Source: Dehalococcoidia bacterium | GTDB taxonomy: Bacteria > Chloroflexota > Dehalococcoidia > Lucifugimonadales > Lucifugimonadaceae | Direction: 5' to 3' | DNA: 9,294 nt | Assembly: GCA_012270805.1 (NCBI GenBank) | Contig: JAAXHR010000441.1 | Location: forward strand, 1 to 9,294 | Program-made: the position numbers and the translations under genes | Part shown: piece by piece, positions 5,885 to 9,294 of the stretch | How the letters are laid out: every line of letters starts with the position of its first letter | How positions within the stretch are numbered: position 1 is the stretch's first letter | The notes under the pieces: model-generated | Told to the model about the DNA's origin: nothing | The model's database searches: none | What the model saw: only the letters and a program-made list of their open reading frames with translations

Positions 5885-8098
5885 CTACTGGGCAGGTTTA
5901 ATCAGGTCAAGTGAGACGATGTGCGTGCCCGCAGCGTTCGCTCTCATCTCCCAAGACTCGATCGAGTGCGGGTTCCAGACCAACGGCTCTGGAATCGCCG
6001 CAATCCCCGAGTTGAGTCGCCAGTGGCGGTAGTACTCAAGCAACTCGGTGTTGTTCGCGATTCGTTGTGCCTTGTCCAATTCGCCAGCAGTCCTCAGGTA
6101 GTTCTCAAGCACGAATGGAATCTCCATCGCACAGCTAAATCCACCTCTGGACAATGTAGTGAACACGACACCCTTCGGGAAGTCCCACGGTACGGAGTCA
6201 CGAGCGTCCGTTCCTCCACAAGCACTTAAGAACGGCTGGTTCTGCGAACGGTCCACGACTGTCGGTCGCCAGACCGGATAACCGTGTCTCACCAAGCTGG
6301 TCCGGATGCCCAAGCTGTCCCACATGGCACCAATTGCAGCTTGAATCTCCCCCGCGGTACCTGTCGCACCGCCAACGTGTGGAGTGACGTACATGTCCAC
6401 CTGGAATCGGATTCCGCGTGACGCAACAGGATAACCGGCTTCGTCGAGCAACCTCGCTGCCCCTTCGGGGTCGTACTCGATGTTCCACTTGTCGTCCCAT
6501 TGCGGGGATCTGATCGAGAAGGCGTTCACGTGTACCAACCATCCGAGACCATCAACGATCACATCGTTGATCGTCTCCTTGTCTATCGCAATCGACATCG
6601 CGGTGCGGACCAAACGGGCTCGTTCCATGCTTTCGTCGTTGCCGTACTCACCGATCCAAGGGAACTGCTCCGTGGGTTGGTAACCTTCGCGGCTCACTTC
6701 CACTTGTTGCGGCTCGCCGACCGTTATGTCTGGGCACGAAACCGAACTTGCGCCTTGCGAGCAGTTGTAGTCATACTGCTCCCAGTAGTTGCCCGCGAAG
6801 AAGACGCCTTCCTGAGCGGCCTTACCGCTGTCCGACATCTTGAAGCCTTCTTCTAGTAACCCGCGAATCGCTTTCAGCGAAACGTCGGCAATATCCGCCT
6901 GGCCGTTCCGTAGCATCGCGATGCGCGTCGACTCTTCCGGAACCTCGTTCACGTTCAAGAATGGCATGAACGCAGGCTGGATGTGGTGTTCGGGGTTCGA
7001 TTCCAACCGCACTATGTTCTGCGGGATGAACTCCTTGAGCATGTATGGACCGGTTCCGATGATGTTCTCGTTCGCCCACTCGCGACCATTCTCATCGAAC
7101 GCAGTCTTGCTGAAGGTTCCGTTAGTGCCCGCGAAAGTATTGAAGTAAGCCTGGTTCCATACCACCGTGAACTGTTTGATCGGAATCTCAACTGTGTAGT
7201 CGTCGATCTTCACCATCGGCTCAAAGACCGCAGCATAGTCACCAGACTGGTTGTGTGTGCTCTCCGGCGTGATTAAGTCGTTGAAACTCCACACAAGGTC
7301 ATCCGCGGTCAACTCGCCCCAACCGCGGTGGAACTGGACGCCTTCCTTGACCCTGACCGTGATCTTGCTCAGGTCTTCTGCGACCTCCCAAGTTTCGGCC
7401 AGTACCGGATCAACGATGTTCGATCCGACGGGGCCGCCGGGCTGGAAGAAGCCCTCGGCGATGCTCCACGGGCCGTCAGGCGCGCCTGTGCTGTTCAACC
7501 CCGTCATCGTGAGACCGACGCGGTTTTGCACCGCCATCTCAGCGGTATCCGCGGCACTCTGTGGCGCAGGAGCTTCCATCATCGCTATCGCGATCGGCGT
7601 CGGAGTCGCAACAACTATCTTCTCGACCTCAACCTGCTTCTCGACTTCCTTCACCACTTCCACTTCTACTTCCTTCACTACCTCCACTTCCTTTACCACT
7701 TCCACTTCTACTTCCTTCTCCACAACCACGGTCTGGACCACGGTTTCACCGGCGATCTCGACCTCCCGCTCCACCACGACGGTCTGGACCACGGTTTCGC
7801 CAGAGACCTGGACCTCTTTCTCGACAACGACGGTCTGGATCACGGTTTCACCAGCGACCTCGACCTCCCGTTCTACCACTACGGTCTGGATCACAGTTTC
7901 ACCTGGCACCGCCTTCTCAACGAGCACAGTCTGAACGACTGGCGCTCCCGGAACCTGGACTTCTCTTTCGACGACGACGGTCTGGATCACCGTCTCACCG
8001 CCGCCGCAGGCGATCGCAATCGCTGACAATGCCACTCCGAGCGTGAGCATTACGGCGATCAGCGTTCGGTCTCGCATATACCGTAGGGATCTGTTCAT
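5885..8098 (-). CDS. Peptide/nickel-type ABC transporter substrate-binding lipoprotein (SBP_bac_5 family) with N-terminal repeat stalk
   Basis: Extracytoplasmic receptor of the importer. ATG 8098 follows GAGGAGG at 8106-8112 with 7 nt spacing. It begins a lipoprotein signal: MNRSLRYMRDR, a hydrophobic stretch at 12-30, and lipobox AIAC with the lipidated cysteine at 31. Residues 34-163 are a repetitive stalk of six GETVxQTVVVExEVxV-like units (mostly 17 residues) running into a VVKEVE-type tail, then a TPTP linker. The binding domain occupies about 192-737; TVRVKEGVQFHRGWGELTADDLVWSF at 247-272 (shown here in two halves of one motif: TVRVKEGVQFHRG and ELTADDLVWSF) is the classic family-5 signature, and ENIIGTGPYMLKEF and ARLLDEAGYP are also typical. 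At 737 residues it is longer than usual (about 500-600), largely because of the stalk. Peptides, oligosaccharides, nickel or other small solutes are all possible ligands. First gene of the minus-strand transport cassette, divergent from the rRNA gene. Confidence 0.93.
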   Translation of the reverse strand: MNRSLRYMRDRTLIAVMLTLGVALSAIAIACGGGETVIQTVVVEREVQVPGAPVVQTVLVEKAVPGETVIQTVVVEREVEVAGETVIQTVVVEKEVQVSGETVVQTVVVEREVEIAGETVVQTVVVEKEVEVEVVKEVEVVKEVEVEVVKEVEKQVEVEKIVVATPTPIAIAMMEAPAPQSAADTAEMAVQNRVGLTMTGLNSTGAPDGPWSIAEGFFQPGGPVGSNIVDPVLAETWEVAEDLSKITVRVKEGVQFHRGWGELTADDLVWSFNDLITPESTHNQSGDYAAVFEPMVKIDDYTVEIPIKQFTVVWNQAYFNTFAGTNGTFSKTAFDENGREWANENIIGTGPYMLKEFIPQNIVRLESNPEHHIQPAFMPFLNVNEVPEESTRIAMLRNGQADIADVSLKAIRGLLEEGFKMSDSGKAAQEGVFFAGNYWEQYDYNCSQGASSVSCPDITVGEPQQVEVSREGYQPTEQFPWIGEYGNDESMERARLVRTAMSIAIDKETINDVIVDGLGWLVHVNAFSIRSPQWDDKWNIEYDPEGAARLLDEAGYPVASRGIRFQVDMYVTPHVGGATGTAGEIQAAIGAMWDSLGIRTSLVRHGYPVWRPTVVDRSQNQPFLSACGGTDARDSVPWDFPKGVVFTTLSRGGFSCAMEIPFVLENYLRTAGELDKAQRIANNTELLEYYRHWRLNSGIAAIPEPLVWNPHSIESWEMRANAAGTHIVSLDLIKPAQ
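7610..7999 (-). repeat. In-frame tandem repeat array encoding the lipoprotein stalk
   Basis: Six successive units begin at residues 34, 51, 66, 83, 100 and 117 of the lipoprotein. Four of the five unit intervals are 51 nt, and the second unit is shorter (45 nt). The DNA shows the recurring plus-strand core CGGTCTGGAYCACGGTTTC. The sixth unit runs into a less regular stretch at about residues 129-163, rich in VVKEVE and VEVE, which resembles a 6-residue period. The protein alternates V with E/K, suggesting extended strands or a charged stalk that holds the receptor off the membrane. Unit gain or loss would keep the frame, so copy number may vary between strains. Confidence 0.9.
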
Positions 8099-8105
8099 CA
8101 CGTTG

Positions 8106-8112
8106 CCTCCTC
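8106..8112 (-). promoter_or_regulatory. Strong ribosome binding site of the binding lipoprotein gene
   Basis: GAGGAGG on the minus strand lies 7 nt before ATG 8098 and decides the start against an in-frame ATG at 8185. It is the best Shine-Dalgarno sequence in the transport cassette, consistent with high expression of the receptor. A GTG immediately before the ATG (8099-8101) is a possible alternative first codon. Confidence 0.8.
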
Positions 8113-8182
8113 TATCTTTGTGCTCCAAGCAGACAAGATCATCCTTACGTGATAGGCATTTGCCGAATTCACGTGGACGATT

Positions 8183-8221
8183 CATTTCCGTAACGCAACC
8201 GTTGATCTAGGTACGGAAATG
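8183..8221. promoter_or_regulatory. 10-bp inverted repeat upstream of the lipoprotein gene, candidate operator
   Basis: CATTTCCGTA at 8183-8192 and TACGGAAATG at 8212-8221 are exact inverted copies separated by 19 nt, about 85-123 nt upstream of the lipoprotein ATG. Such spaced dyads can bind a dimeric or tetrameric regulator; a hairpin is also possible. Nearby, ACGTGR occurs twice (8147-8152 and 8171-8176), 24 nt apart. I could not assign a convincing -35/-10 pair for the minus-strand promoter of the transport cassette, which should lie in about 8110-8290. Confidence 0.4.
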
Positions 8222-8360
8222 CTTATGCTTTCGTAGCAAGTCTACACCCTTATCGTTAAATTTGCGCTGACATTCACGAAATTCGTCAATAGATAACGTT
8301 CATGTGGAGCAGAGGGCATTTCGGCACGAAGTGTGTGACACAAGTTGAAAGAACTCGGTA

Positions 8361-8386
8361 GCGTCTCACCGCAGGTGTCGAGACGC
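8361..8386. promoter_or_regulatory. Dyad just upstream of the rRNA promoter
   Basis: GCGTCTC at 8361-8367 is the exact inverse of GAGACGC at 8380-8386, and an inner CACC/GGTG pair (8367-8370 with 8374-8377) strengthens the dyad. It ends 1 nt before the -35 box of the rRNA promoter, the place where activator or repressor sites for rRNA promoters often lie. It has no T-run, so a terminator role is unlikely. Function inferred from position only. Confidence 0.35.
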
Positions 8387-8387
8387 C

Positions 8388-8416
8388 TTGCACAGCGTCG
8401 ATGAATGCCTTACAAT
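8388..8416 (+). promoter_or_regulatory. Sigma70-type promoter of the rRNA gene
   Basis: TTGCAC at 8388-8393 and TACAAT at 8411-8416 are separated by the ideal 17 nt, with five of six matches to each consensus hexamer. Transcription would begin near 8423, giving a leader of roughly 95 nt before the mature 16S 5' end. A much weaker possible second promoter upstream, CTGACA at 8267-8272 with TAGATA at 8290-8295, cannot be supported with confidence. Confidence 0.75.
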
Positions 8417-8422
8417 AAGCGG

Positions 8423-8517
8423 TTACCGAGAAACGGGTTCTTACCCGGAGGGGGCTTCTGGGTCTCCTTCTCGGCAAGCATCTTGACAACTGAAGAGCGG
8501 AAAGAACAGACGTCAGT
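8423..8517 (+). other. 16S rRNA leader (pre-rRNA), structured
   Basis: The leader can fold: CCGAGAA at 8426-8432 pairs with TTCTCGG at 8468-8474, enclosing a hairpin CGGGT/ACCCG (8434-8438 with 8443-8447, TCTT loop). Downstream, GCATCTTGACA at 8478-8488 weakly resembles the boxA antitermination element seen before 16S genes. The TTGACA inside it lacks a -10 partner, so I do not read it as a promoter. The region from 8099 to here contains no protein gene. Confidence 0.5.

Positions 8518-9294
<777 letters not shown>

Noticed and set aside
7610..7999. CRISPR-like array
   Set aside because: The periodic DNA is in-frame coding repeat without unique spacers; units are contiguous and degenerate.
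7251..8046. Three long open frames on the plus strand (7251-7934, 7328-8026, 7561-8046)
   Set aside because: They are low-complexity shadows (S/T-rich, LDH-rich, PRS-rich) of the repeat array in the lipoprotein gene on the other strand.
8096..8185. Upstream start at 8185 for the binding lipoprotein
   Set aside because: It would put 29 charged residues before a good lipoprotein signal and ignore GAGGAGG placed 7 nt before ATG 8098.
8483..8488. TTGACA as a -35 box close to 16S
   Set aside because: The sequence 17 nt downstream is ACAGAC, not a -10 box, and the promoter at 8388-8416 is better placed; the string more likely belongs to a boxA-like element.

Overview
The window looks like a piece of a bacterial chromosome from the Chloroflexota, most likely the SAR202 / Dehalococcoidia side. 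Two things point there: the style of the partial 16S rRNA gene at the right edge (short helix 6 and helix 17, and the signatures around the helix 14 to helix 18 region), and a solute-binding lipoprotein with a long run of ETVxQTVVVExEV repeats after the lipobox, a style I associate with that lineage. The placement comes from reading by eye, not from a database search.

Layout, left to right. (1) Positions 1-1289, minus strand: 5' part of a DUF1800-family gene that runs off the left edge. (2) 1290-1500: short divergent spacer. (3) 1501-3293, plus strand: cobT and cobS, overlapping by ATGA, two enzymes of cobamide lower-ligand (nucleotide loop) assembly. (4) 3322-3831, minus strand: cobU, the third nucleotide-loop gene, convergent with cobS. 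(5) 3902-8098, minus strand: a peptide/nickel-type (Dpp/Opp-like) ABC importer cassette, transcribed in the order binding lipoprotein, DppB-like permease, DppC-like permease. A perfect 23-bp hairpin sits between the lipoprotein and permease genes, and no ATPase gene is visible. (6) 8099-8517: divergent control region holding the lipoprotein gene's ribosome binding site, a 10-bp inverted repeat, a good sigma70-type promoter (TTGCAC, 17 nt, TACAAT) and a structured leader for the rRNA gene. (7) 8518-9294, plus strand: 5' half of 16S rRNA, cut by the window at about E. coli position 806.

How the parts fit. CobU activates cobinamide to GDP-cobinamide, CobT makes alpha-ribazole phosphate from the lower-ligand base, and CobS joins them. 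The three genes together could complete cobamides from salvaged cobinamide or finish de novo synthesis. The importer should take up a peptide-like or other small solute using ATPase subunits encoded elsewhere. cobU follows the second permease gene on the same strand after 70 nt and may share its transcript. No gene here is of unknown family except in the sense that DUF1800 has no established biochemical role. I did not find a clearly new system. The most unusual items are the intercistronic hairpin, the repeat stalk of the lipoprotein, the split cob cluster and a 16S loop substitution within the site of common bacterial probes.
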